Source: an uncultured Collinsella sp. | GTDB taxonomy: Bacteria > Actinomycetota > Coriobacteriia > Coriobacteriales > Coriobacteriaceae | Assembly: GCA_900556875.1 (NCBI GenBank) | Contig: USQQ01000024.1 | Location: 1 to 21,041, forward strand | DNA length: 21,041 nucleotides | Direction: 5' to 3' | In this document: in pieces, positions 1 through 5,971 of the stretch | Numbering within the stretch: position 1 is the stretch's first letter | How the letters are laid out: the number at the start of each line of letters is the position of its first letter | Notes under the pieces: generated by a model | What the model was told of the DNA's origin: nothing | The model's input: the letters and a program-made list of their open reading frames with translations, nothing else | Database searches by the model: none | Position numbers and translations under genes: made by a program

Positions 1-317
1 GACTTGCAGCGACGGACCTCGGGACGCTCTTACACCACGTCTGCGCGCGCCACCCGATCGCGACTCTGAAGAACGAAAATCGATGCACTTTTGGCCTCTG
101 GCACCGATTTTTGAGGCCATTTGGCTGCCACCAAACTGGTAACAGTACTCATATTTGGCCCTTTTTGACCACCGGGTTTCCGGCAGGCCCCAAAAGCGGG
201 CCCGAATCGCTCGATCCGGGCCCGCTGGGGGTAGCGAGCACAATCGAGGTGTAAGAAGCAAGAGAGGGCCATCGCCTAGAATCGTCAGCGCCTAGATATT
301 CAACGAGAGGAAAGACA
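1..317. other. Non-coding or relic sequence at the window edge
   Basis: I see no gene I can defend here. A 40-codon minus-strand reading frame begins at about 152 (MSTVTSLVAAKWP...) behind a weak AAAAAGGG signal, but it resembles no family I know and may be a shadow of a repeat. The stretch has short internal echoes (ATTTGGCC near 120 and 153) and one strong GC hairpin. A good ribosome-binding sequence (GAGAGG, 302-309) lies just before the ATG at 318 and belongs to the relic transposase that follows. Confidence 0.4.
192..225 (-). terminator. GC hairpin, possible minus-strand terminator
   Basis: Perfect 9-bp stem GCGGGCCCG (196-204) against CGGGCCCGC (217-225) with a 12-nt loop. Read on the minus strand it is followed by TTTT (192-195), as in an intrinsic terminator. 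No convincing minus-strand gene lies just upstream, so it may only be part of a repeat. Confidence 0.25.
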
Positions 318-712
318 ATGGTCCGCAGCGACATGCTACCCCAGCCGGACCGGGGGCTCGGCCTCGACCGGCCCCAGACCGAGGCATTTCACCGACGAGT
401 TCAAGAGGAAGATAGTCGATCTCCACAACGCCGGAAAGCCCAGGCGCGAGGCCATGGACGAGTGCGACCTCGACAAGAGCACCGTGGAGAGGCGGGTCAA
501 GTCGATAAACGAGACCGGCTCGCCGCGCGCCGCCGACAACCGCACGCCCGAGTAGAACCGGATCCTGGAGCCCGAGCGCGAGAACCGCAGGCTCCGGATG
601 GAGGTCAACGTCTTAAGACGAGCGGCGCCAGCATACGCTCGGAAGTCAGGGCCATGGCGGCCAACGGGGGGCCGCTGCCCCATATCGGCGCAGCGCTGGC
701 ATCGAGGCCTTC
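318..712 (+). pseudogene. Decayed IS3-family transposase (OrfA plus start of OrfB)
   Basis: From 388 one plus frame reads FTDEFKRKIVDLHNAGKPRR, then a helix-turn-helix-like stretch (DECDLDKSTVERRVKS), TGSPRAADNRTPE, an in-frame TAG at 553-555, and ENRRLRMEVNVLRRAA. This is the layout of OrfA of the IS150/IS1223-like branch of IS3 (HTH followed by a leucine-zipper region). The natural start is probably the ATG at 318 behind GAGAGG, but that codon is in another frame, so a frameshift lies between 318 and 388. Past 630, pieces of an OrfB start (VRAMAANGG, then PISAQRW one frame over) appear before the neighbouring IS cuts it off at 713. Two frameshifts, a stop and a truncation make it non-functional. 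Confidence 0.75.
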
Positions 713-744
713 TGACCTGTGTCAAGATTTCGGACACGCATGCT
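713..744. repeat. IS3 terminal inverted repeat, left copy
   Basis: It begins TGACCTGTGTC and ends TTTCGGACACGCATGCT. It matches the reverse complement of 1986-2017 at 27 of 32 positions, with the five mismatches clustered at repeat positions 9-15. The terminal TG is typical of the family. Confidence 0.88.
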
Positions 745-751
745 CGAGAAA

Positions 752-1633
752 TCAAGCGGCCATAGGCATGGCCTCGAGCTTGGGCTCGGTTCTCTCGAAG
801 AAGGCCGCCATGGCCTCGGCCGGCACCTTGTAGCCGATCGTCGAGCGGGGCCTTCGGCGGTTGTAGTACGCCTCGATGAACTCGACCACCGCGTGCTTGG
901 CGGAATCCCTGGTCGGGAAGCTGCGCCTGTAGTACATCTCGTTCTTCAGCGTGGCGAGGAACGACTCGGCCACCGCGTTGTCGTGGCAGTTGCCGGCGCG
1001 GCTGCAGGACAGCCGCACGTCGTTGTCGCGCGCCCATTCGGCCAGAAGCCTGCTGGTGTACTGGGCGCCGCGGTCGGCGTGGAATATCGCGTTGCCGGCC
1101 ACGTAGCCGCGCGATTTGGCCGACGCCAGCGCCGAAACCACGATGTCGGCGGTCATGCGCTCGGAGAGCGACCAGCCCACCACCATGCGGGTGTTGGGGT
1201 CGATGACCGTCGACAGGTACAGCCATCCCTCGCCGGTGCGCAGGTAGGTGATGTCGCCCACGAGCTTGCAGGTTGGAACGGGACTGGTGAAGTCGCGGCG
1301 CACCAGGTCGGGTCGGGGCCTGGCCTTCGGGTCGGGGATGGTGGTGCGCTTCCTGGCGTTGGGCGTGCAGCCGCGTATTCCCAGCTCGCGCATCAGCTTG
1401 CGCACCCTGTACAGGGTCAATCCGGAGAACTCGCCGGGCAGGAAGCATTTCACGAACCGGAAGCCGAACCTGCGGTCCGACTCCAGCCACACGCGCCGGA
1501 CCGCCTCGCGCTCGGCCGACCAGTCTTCTCGCGGGCAGCCGTTGGAGAGCCACGAGTAGAAGCCCGATCGGCTCACGCCGAGCACGCGGGCCATCATTTT
1601 CACCGGGAATTCGGCCTTCTCCGCCAACATCAT
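752..1633 (-). CDS. IS3-family transposase OrfB (DDE integrase)
   Basis: Catalytic half of the transposase, acting on the element's own ends. The frame shows an IS3 OrfB N-terminal region (ARVLGVSRSGFYSWL), then an rve integrase core with the three acidic motifs: VGDITYL (first D), FHADRGAQYTS (second D) and NAVAESFLATLKNE (E). The C-terminal YYNRRRPRSTIGYKVP motif is also typical. No key residue is missing. I placed the independent start at the ATG at 1633. In IS3 elements the functional product is usually an OrfA-OrfB fusion made by -1 frameshifting, and this frame is open well upstream through the A6 run at 1681-1686, so the fused protein would run from 1932 to 752. Confidence 0.9.
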   Translation of the reverse strand: MMLAEKAEFPVKMMARVLGVSRSGFYSWLSNGCPREDWSAEREAVRRVWLESDRRFGFRFVKCFLPGEFSGLTLYRVRKLMRELGIRGCTPNARKRTTIPDPKARPRPDLVRRDFTSPVPTCKLVGDITYLRTGEGWLYLSTVIDPNTRMVVGWSLSERMTADIVVSALASAKSRGYVAGNAIFHADRGAQYTSRLLAEWARDNDVRLSCSRAGNCHDNAVAESFLATLKNEMYYRRSFPTRDSAKHAVVEFIEAYYNRRRPRSTIGYKVPAEAMAAFFERTEPKLEAMPMAA

Positions 1634-1647
1634 CCGGTAGCATGCGG

Positions 1648-1932
1648 CTACGCCTGGCTTTTGGCGAAGAAGGCCGCGGCTTTTTTCAAGAAGGCGTTCT
1701 CCATCTCGAGCTCGCGTATGCGCCTTTTCGCCTCGCGAAGCTCGCGGTCCTCGGCCTTGGGGTCGGGCCCGCCGGCAAGCTCGCGCCGGCGGTTCTGCAC
1801 CCACTTGTTCACGGTCTTGGAATTCAGGCCCAGTTCTGCGCAGCATTCCGTTATCGGCCTGCCCGTCGAGATGATGTAGTCGGCGGTCTCGCGCCTGAAC
1901 TCGTCGGTGTACTTGGCGGCTGGGTTGGACAT
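1648..1932 (-). CDS. IS3-family transposase OrfA
   Basis: A 94-aa DNA-binding subunit. Residues about 8-50 form the Tnp_1/HTH region (YTDEFRRETADYI ... ECCAELGLNSKTVNKWV) and about 62-88 a charged leucine-zipper stretch (ELREAKRRIRELEMENAFLKK). These are the two parts expected of OrfA, which recognises the IS ends and oligomerises. The start at 1932 is supported by GAGAGGA about nine bases upstream. Its 3' end overlaps the extended OrfB frame, allowing translational frameshifting. OrfA made alone usually dampens transposition in this family. Confidence 0.88.
   Translation of the reverse strand: MSNPAAKYTDEFRRETADYIISTGRPITECCAELGLNSKTVNKWVQNRRRELAGGPDPKAEDRELREAKRRIRELEMENAFLKKAAAFFAKSQA
1681..1686 (-). 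other. Probable -1 frameshift site (A6 run)
   Basis: On the minus strand OrfA reads TTG-AAA-AAA-GCC here. A one-base backward slip enters the OrfB frame, which is open at this point. The run is a usable slippery sequence, but its phase (G-AAA-AAA) is not the textbook A-AAA-AAG phase, so slippage efficiency is uncertain. Confidence 0.55.
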
Positions 1933-1985
1933 AGCATACCGTCCTCTCGGTCGTCGATGAATGCATTCTAAAGGATTGGGCCTCT

Positions 1986-2017
1986 AGCATGCGTGTCCGA
2001 AAAGACGATACAGGTCA
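1986..2017. repeat. IS3 terminal inverted repeat, right copy
   Basis: It begins AGCATGCGTGTCCGAAA and ends CAGGTCA, pairing with 713-744. Its last three bases (TCA, 2015-2017) are read on the minus strand as TGA and form the stop codon of the neighbouring membrane-protein frame. The next two bases on each side (TC on the left, GA on the right) also pair, by chance or because the true repeat is 34 bp. Confidence 0.88.
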
Positions 2018-3121
2018 GACAACCCAATCAGACGTCGTCTCGAGCGCGTCCTCTGCACGGTCGAGCGTGCTTCTGGCCTTGGCACCCTGTTTGAACCACG
2101 AGCGCAGGTCCTCGAGCGTGCTGCCCGCTGCATACACCTTGATTTTGCGACCGCCTTTCGTGGTCACCGTGCAACGGTCGCCGCTCTCGCTGTTCTCGTG
2201 CGCCGTGACCTTCTTGAGGTAATCGCGACGGAACGCCACGACGCGGGCATTGCTGATCTCGATGAACCAATCATCGTCGACAAGCGAAGTGCCCGTGGTA
2301 CCTCGACTTGCCATCTCCTCGGCGAAGGAGAAGCCGAGTTCGCGCTCCTGCCTGCCGATCTCGAGGATGCCGCGGGCGGGCATGCTGAGCATGAGCAGGG
2401 GCAGGAGTCCCCCTATGAACAGGAAGAGGAACGGGACGAGCAAGAGCAGACGAGCACCGGCGTCGGTGAAAACAGCCATGAAGGCGATCACGAGCGAGAA
2501 GACGAGCGCCATACCGTTGAAAACAATCGTCAACGGCTTGATGGCAGACCAACACAGACCCGCCTTGGTCATCGGGCCGTCAACAGCGTCCGAGACCTCG
2601 ATGCCCTCTTCCTCCAGACGGGCGAGGAGGTTGAGCGAGCACACCCCCTCGAGGCTTATCGAGCAGAACTTCCGGTCGCCCTCGAACAGGTCGATCCTCA
2701 TCATCTGCGTGTGAAGCGTTGCACGGGTGATGTTGCCAAACGTCGTCTCCTTGCGGATGCCGAAGGCGTTACGCGAGAGAATTCGCTCACCGTCCACGTC
2801 GATGCGCGGGATGCTCAGCAGGGCCCAGATGGCCATGCCCGCGAGCGCCATGGCGTGACCGAACCACACAAGTTCGTGGTCCCACTCGCCCAACGAGACG
2901 CCCTGCCAGACGTAGACACCCAGCATGAGCAGTTCGAACGCGACGGCGCAGCAGGCGATGATCGTGCGAATGGCAGCGGGCATGCGCACCGTGAAGCGAT
3001 CGAGGCTGTCCGTCGCCTCACTGCGCTCGCGCGCGCCGCGACGGGCGACCCATGCAGTGAGCGGACCGACGATGAACACCACCATCGCCACGCGCAGGAA
3101 CGATTCGAGTATGTCGCCCAT
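2015..3121 (-). CDS. Five-helix membrane protein with PH-like soluble segments, 3' end fused to an IS
   Basis: A 368-aa integral membrane protein of unknown function. Predicted helices lie at about 9-26, 53-73, 85-104, 196-218 and 224-247. The soluble stretches after helix 3 (IDVDGERILSRNAFG ... IDLFEGDRKF) and after helix 5 (DWFIEISNARVVAFRRDYL ... KIKVYAAGS) alternate strands like bacterial PH-type domains. It may belong to a coriobacterial DUF family, but I cannot verify which. I chose the ATG at 3121 (MGDILESF) because GGTGG lies about seven bases upstream; a longer start at 3133 has a poorer signal. A possible -10 (TATAGT, 3160-3165 minus) precedes it. The stop TGA lies inside the inverted repeat of the adjacent IS, so the native C-terminus may be lost. 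Confidence 0.7.
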   Translation of the reverse strand: MGDILESFLRVAMVVFIVGPLTAWVARRGARERSEATDSLDRFTVRMPAAIRTIIACCAVAFELLMLGVYVWQGVSLGEWDHELVWFGHAMALAGMAIWALLSIPRIDVDGERILSRNAFGIRKETTFGNITRATLHTQMMRIDLFEGDRKFCSISLEGVCSLNLLARLEEEGIEVSDAVDGPMTKAGLCWSAIKPLTIVFNGMALVFSLVIAFMAVFTDAGARLLLLVPFLFLFIGGLLPLLMLSMPARGILEIGRQERELGFSFAEEMASRGTTGTSLVDDDWFIEISNARVVAFRRDYLKKVTAHENSESGDRCTVTTKGGRKIKVYAAGSTLEDLRSWFKQGAKARSTLDRAEDALETTSDWVV

Positions 3122-3308
3122 ATTAACCACCATCCCAATAGAAAACGTGAATTTGGGAGACTATAGCAGAGCGAAGCGATCTGCACGGCATCGTCCGGGT
3201 GTTTTCGGCATACGGTGGAAACCAGCGGCAGCGGACGTTGAGAACTCACCCAAAAGACGCGATTCGACCGAAGCGATTCTTCTTGACTTGGTCTCAATGT
3301 GATACGAC

Positions 3309-3836
3309 ATGCGCCACTACCTGCGCGGTCTTGCGGCCCTGATCGAAGAGGGTCACACCGATGAGGCACTCGGGCGCATCGACGCGCTCTGCGAGACCAA
3401 CGACCGCACCGCCGTGCGCCGCTACTGCGCCAACGAAACGGTCAACATTGCGCTCTCGTCGCTTTCCGCGGACATCAACGCGCGCGGCATCACCGCCGAT
3501 CTGCGCGCCGCCGTGCCCGAAACCGTCCACGTGGGCGATGTCGATCTATTCAGTGTGGTATCGAACGCCCTGGACAATGCCATCGCCGCGGCGAGCGCCG
3601 CCCCCGAAGGCAAGCGGTTTGTCGACCTGGACCTTCGCTACGAAGACGGTCAGCTTCTATTGCTGGTTTCCAACACGTTTGGCCGTGCGCCGCACATGGT
3701 CGACGGCATGCCCGTGGCTCAGCACACTGGGCACGGCTTTGGCACCAAGAGCATTATGCTTGCCGTCGAGCGCATGAACGGCAACTGCCAGCTCCGCATT
3801 AACGGCGACCGGTTTGAGCTGCGCGCCGTGATGTAG
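3309..3836 (+). CDS. GHKL-ATPase fragment of an AgrC-like sensor kinase, probably 5'-truncated
   Basis: The 175 residues match only the cytoplasmic part of AgrC/ComD-type (HPK10) histidine kinases. MRHYLRGLAALIEEG resembles the dimerisation/H-box region (usually HDMRH...), VVSNALDNAIAAA is the N-box and GHGFGTKSI the G-box of the ATP lid. The usual N-terminal membrane sensor of about 200 residues is absent. A TGA two codons before the ATG (3300-3302) blocks extension, and the residues between (YD) still look like the family's DM-R-H motif, which argues for truncation. No Shine-Dalgarno is evident and no response regulator or peptide gene is adjacent. It converges with the minus-strand gene 18 bases away. 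A free-standing ATPase domain is possible but less likely. Confidence 0.6.
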   Translation: MRHYLRGLAALIEEGHTDEALGRIDALCETNDRTAVRRYCANETVNIALSSLSADINARGITADLRAAVPETVHVGDVDLFSVVSNALDNAIAAASAAPEGKRFVDLDLRYEDGQLLLLVSNTFGRAPHMVDGMPVAQHTGHGFGTKSIMLAVERMNGNCQLRINGDRFELRAVM

Positions 3837-3854
3837 GGGCTGCCGCCAACCTCG

Positions 3855-4430
3855 CTACAGCGGTGCAGCCGCCGGGGTCAGCTGCTTAATGTAGGCCCAC
3901 ATGCGCTGCTTGGCGGCCTTGTCGGTGAGCGCCGCCTCAAAACCGTCGAGCGCCAGCACGCGGCGCCCCTGCACATGGGCGACCAGGCCGGGCTTGAGCA
4001 TGGCGGTGTCAAAGTCATCAATTGCCACAAGCATATCGGCATAGGTCTCGCGCATGACATCGGCCGCACTGTTGTCGAGCAGCAGCACCGCCTCGGGGTC
4101 CAGAGCCTCCAGCGCCTCGCGGAACAGGTCGCACGGCAGAGTCTCGCCCACCGCGACCGCTCCGTCACCCGCGCCGGCGACGCTTGCCAGCACGCAAAAG
4201 TCCTCGGGGGCATATCCGATGGCGCCGAGCGCCTTGCGCAACGCGGCGCCATCCGCGCCGGCAGCCAGCTCGCCGCCCGAGCACTCGGCTTCATCCAAAT
4301 CGCCTTTGACCAGCACAATCGGCGAGCACGCGTTGCCCGCGATACGCACACCGCGACCTGCAAGCGACGCGAGCTCCTGCTCGGTCGCCTGAGCGATGGC
4401 TTCTTTTTTCTGGCTTTGTGACGTGGGCAT
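3855..4430 (-). CDS. Hypothetical protein, remotely uracil-DNA-glycosylase-like
   Basis: A 191-aa soluble protein that I do not confidently recognise. It opens with a charged helix (SQSQKKEAIAQATEQELASL), and the rest alternates strands and helices. The order of a Gly-rich stretch, ALRKALGAIGYAPEDFCVLAS, and PEAVLLLDNSAADVMRE recalls the family 4 uracil-DNA glycosylase fold (GxLLDxxLxxiGl...; PkvivlLGxxA). However, the catalytic and iron-sulfur cysteine motifs are not apparent, so any relationship is structural at best. I chose the start at 4430 because GGAGAG lies just upstream and no such signal precedes the longer start at 4460. It is divergent from trxA, with a likely promoter at 4459-4464. 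Confidence 0.6.
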   Translation of the reverse strand: MPTSQSQKKEAIAQATEQELASLAGRGVRIAGNACSPIVLVKGDLDEAECSGGELAAGADGAALRKALGAIGYAPEDFCVLASVAGAGDGAVAVGETLPCDLFREALEALDPEAVLLLDNSAADVMRETYADMLVAIDDFDTAMLKPGLVAHVQGRRVLALDGFEAALTDKAAKQRMWAYIKQLTPAAAPL

Positions 4431-4458
4431 GCGCTCTCCAATCGTTTGCGTGCCCACC

Positions 4459-4464
4459 ATTATA
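4459..4464 (-). promoter_or_regulatory. -10 element for the 3855-4430 gene
   Basis: Perfect TATAAT on the minus strand, giving a leader of about 20 nt before the ATG at 4430. The -35 region is poor. On the plus strand the same AT island (TATATAAAAG) could also contribute to trxA, whose own candidate -10 is TATAAG at 4507-4512. Confidence 0.45.
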
Positions 4465-4566
4465 TAAAAGAGCCGCCCGCGAGTGGTTGCTTTGCGGGCC
4501 GCTGGGTATAAGCACGGTCGTACTGAGTTTTACGCGGCCGAGCCGCGTCGTATTATGGAGGTCACC

Positions 4567-4887
4567 ATGGCTGACATTAAGCAGATTACCCCCGAGAACT
4601 TCGATTCCATCGTTAACGACAGCCTGCCCGTACTGGTTGATTTTTGGGCCCCGTGGTGCGGCCCCTGCCGCTCGCTCTCGCCCATCGTAGACGAGGTTGC
4701 CGACGAGCTGGCCGGCAAGTTGGCTGTGGCCAAGTGCAACGTCGACGACAACCAGGACCTGGCCATGAAGTTTGGCGTCATGAGCATCCCCACGCTGATC
4801 GTCTTTAAGAACGGCGAGGAGGTCGACCGCTCGGTCGGCGCCTTGCCCAAGGCAAGACTTCAGGCACTGCTGGAGAAACATCTGTAA
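4567..4887 (+). CDS. trxA: Thioredoxin
   Basis: A 106-aa cytoplasmic dithiol reductase that reduces protein disulfides and is itself recharged by thioredoxin reductase. It has the full thioredoxin fold at the family's usual length: FWAPWCGPC with redox cysteines C31 and C34, the buried D25, and the cis-proline P75 in MSIPT. The start at 4567 (MADIKQ) is fixed by GGAGG five bases upstream; the frame extends further 5' but without a signal. A possible -10 (TATAAG, 4507-4512) lies about 55 bases upstream. It stands alone: a divergent gene is on its left and a terminator separates it from the nickel genes. Confidence 0.96.
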   Translation: MADIKQITPENFDSIVNDSLPVLVDFWAPWCGPCRSLSPIVDEVADELAGKLAVAKCNVDDNQDLAMKFGVMSIPTLIVFKNGEEVDRSVGALPKARLQALLEKHL

Positions 4888-4998
4888 TACGCTTGTTACC
4901 CATCTGCCGTCCATGAGCGGTTTCGCACCGCTCGCCGGAGTGCCAAACGCAAGGTATGCGACCACGGATAGTATGGTAGATACAAACAGCCCCCAGTG

Positions 4999-5036
4999 AA
5001 CGGGTGCGGGTCAGACGGACTCGCACCCGTTTTCTT
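4999..5036 (+). terminator. Intrinsic terminator downstream of trxA
   Basis: A 14-bp stem built on AACGGGTGCG (4999-5008) and CGCACCCGTT (5022-5031), continued by GGTC/GACT with one G-T pair around a 5-nt loop, then TTCTT. It isolates trxA from the next operon. A smaller hairpin (GAGCGGT/ACCGCTC, 4915-4933) sits closer to the trxA stop. Confidence 0.8.
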
Positions 5037-5108
5037 ATGCGGCGGCGCTCAAGGCGGGCGTAGTAGAATCTGAACCACCATATCGCCCCGTACAAAAGGA
5101 GACTCCCC

Positions 5109-5357
5109 ATGCATGACGTCGGAATGAACATGAGCCAGCTTGCCATGAGCGTCAAGCAGGTCGACGACACCATTGAGCTCGCTCACGAGTGGAGCCATCA
5201 GCTGCTGCATGCGACCGAGAACTTTGACATGGAGCGCATTGGCGCCAAGCTCGAGGCCGCCATGGCGGCACTCCACGAGGCGCACGATGCGCTCGAGGGC
5301 TACGAGGAGGCCATCGAGGCCGACCACAACTCCGTCGGCTCTGTGAAACTGGTGTAA
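5109..5357 (+). CDS. Small helical His-containing protein cotranscribed with nikR
   Basis: An 82-aa protein with no family I recognise. AAAGGAG lies upstream of the ATG and a candidate -10 TAGAAT is at 5064-5069. Apart from a short tail it should form two amphipathic helices (about 8-36 and 42-71). The first carries H26, H30 and H34, spaced four apart so that they face one side, and the second carries H56 and H59, with further acidic residues (EGYEEAIEADH). That pattern could bind a metal such as nickel. This is an inference from spacing, not homology; HypA or HypC motifs are absent. The nikR start follows its stop by one base, so the two genes are almost certainly translated together. Confidence 0.75.
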   Translation: MHDVGMNMSQLAMSVKQVDDTIELAHEWSHQLLHATENFDMERIGAKLEAAMAALHEAHDALEGYEEAIEADHNSVGSVKLV

Positions 5358-5358
5358 C

Positions 5359-5853
5359 GTGGCCGAGCACGAGCACGCGCACAATCACGGTGCGGACGAC
5401 GATGCAAGCTGCCGCTACAGCGGCTCCAGCTCCGAGCTGGTCCGCTTTTCGGTCACCGCGCCCGACGACCTGCTGCGCCGCTTTGACGAGCAGATCGCGC
5501 GCCGCGGTGACGTGGCTAACCGATCCGAGGCCGTACGCGATCTGATTCGCGCCTCGATCGCCAAGGAGCAGATGCGCACGCCCGACGAGCAGGTCATCGG
5601 TTCGCTCACCATGATCTATGACCACCATACCGGCGATCTGACGCGCCGTCTGGACGAGGTGCAGCACGACTACACCGACGAGATTGTCTCGACCATGCAC
5701 GTGCATCTGGACCACCACAACTGCCTGGAGATTCTGGCGCTCAAGGGTCGCGGCAAACGCGTCTATGAGCTAGCGGACCGGTTGCTGGGACTGCGCGGCG
5801 TTAAGCACGGCGAGCTCACCTGCGCCGCCACCAAGCAGAGCCTGGGGCTGTAG
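5359..5853 (+). CDS. nikR: NikR nickel-responsive transcriptional regulator
   Basis: A 164-aa ribbon-helix-helix repressor that senses Ni(II) and usually controls nickel uptake. The RHH domain is at about 27-68 (LVRFSVTAPDDLLRRFDEQI ... SEAVRDLIRASI). It is followed by the ACT-like nickel-binding domain, in which the four expected ligands are visible: H103, H114, H116 and C122 (STMHVHLDHHNCLE). The N-terminus is unusually extended and His-rich (EHEHAHNHG plus C18), which could act as a metal store or second sensor. I chose the GTG start at 5359 because it lies one base after the upstream stop and keeps this tail; its own Shine-Dalgarno is weak, consistent with coupled translation. Its targets are probably the nickel and hydrogenase genes around it. 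Confidence 0.94.
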   Translation: MAEHEHAHNHGADDDASCRYSGSSSELVRFSVTAPDDLLRRFDEQIARRGDVANRSEAVRDLIRASIAKEQMRTPDEQVIGSLTMIYDHHTGDLTRRLDEVQHDYTDEIVSTMHVHLDHHNCLEILALKGRGKRVYELADRLLGLRGVKHGELTCAATKQSLGL

Positions 5854-5871
5854 CGGGATTTCCCGCAGCGC

Positions 5872-5952
5872 ACCTGCCAAAAAGGGACAGGTTTGTTTTG
5901 GCAGGTTTAGAAGTTTTACCGACCAAAATAAACCTGTCCCTTTTTGGTCGGT
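5872..5952. repeat. Twin-hairpin palindrome between nikR and hypF
   Basis: There are two 11-bp hairpins side by side: stems 5872-5882/5896-5906 (ACCTGCCAAAA) and 5918-5928/5942-5952 (ACCGACCAAAA). Each has a 13-nt loop. The loops are complementary over 12 nt (AGGGACAGGTTT at 5883-5894, AAACCTGTCCCT at 5930-5941). The whole can therefore also fold into one long hairpin of about 22 bp plus an inner stem. It follows the nikR stop by 18 bases and ends 19 bases before hypF, so it may terminate or tune readthrough. Its symmetry also fits a dispersed intergenic repeat. Confidence 0.8.
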
Positions 5953-5971
5953 TTTGACGAGGGGAAGCCAC

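Larger units (their letters stand above)
713..2017 (-). mobile_element. Complete IS3-family insertion sequence (1305 bp)
   Basis: The element is bounded by imperfect 32-bp inverted repeats that both begin TGACCTGT when read inward. It carries the two overlapping transposase frames expected of IS3 (OrfA 1648-1932 and OrfB 752-1633, minus strand, OrfB in the -1 frame). All three DDE motifs are present in OrfB, so it is likely active or recently active. No matching target-site duplication is visible: TTC precedes it and GAC follows. This suggests flank rearrangement or adjacent deletion after insertion. It interrupts the older IS3 relic on its left and abuts the 3' end of the membrane-protein gene on its right. 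Confidence 0.9.

Noticed and set aside
30..272. 80-aa minus-strand reading frame at the left edge
   Set aside because: No recognisable domain and only a weak start signal for its inner 40 codons. It is reported only as uncertain non-coding sequence.
318..833. 171-aa plus-strand reading frame
   Set aside because: It reads in a different frame from the recognisable OrfA residues, is Arg/Gln-rich and runs into the IS inverted repeat. It is a by-product of the decayed transposase.
336..1643. 435-aa minus-strand reading frame
   Set aside because: Its Arg-rich translation overlaps OrfB in another frame and crosses the IS boundary. It has no family features.
5040..5108. Possible NikR operator upstream of the nikR operon
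   Set aside because: Only a 5-bp GGGCG/CGCCC pair with a long gap is visible. It does not resemble the known GTATGA-N16-TCATAC type, so I do not call it.
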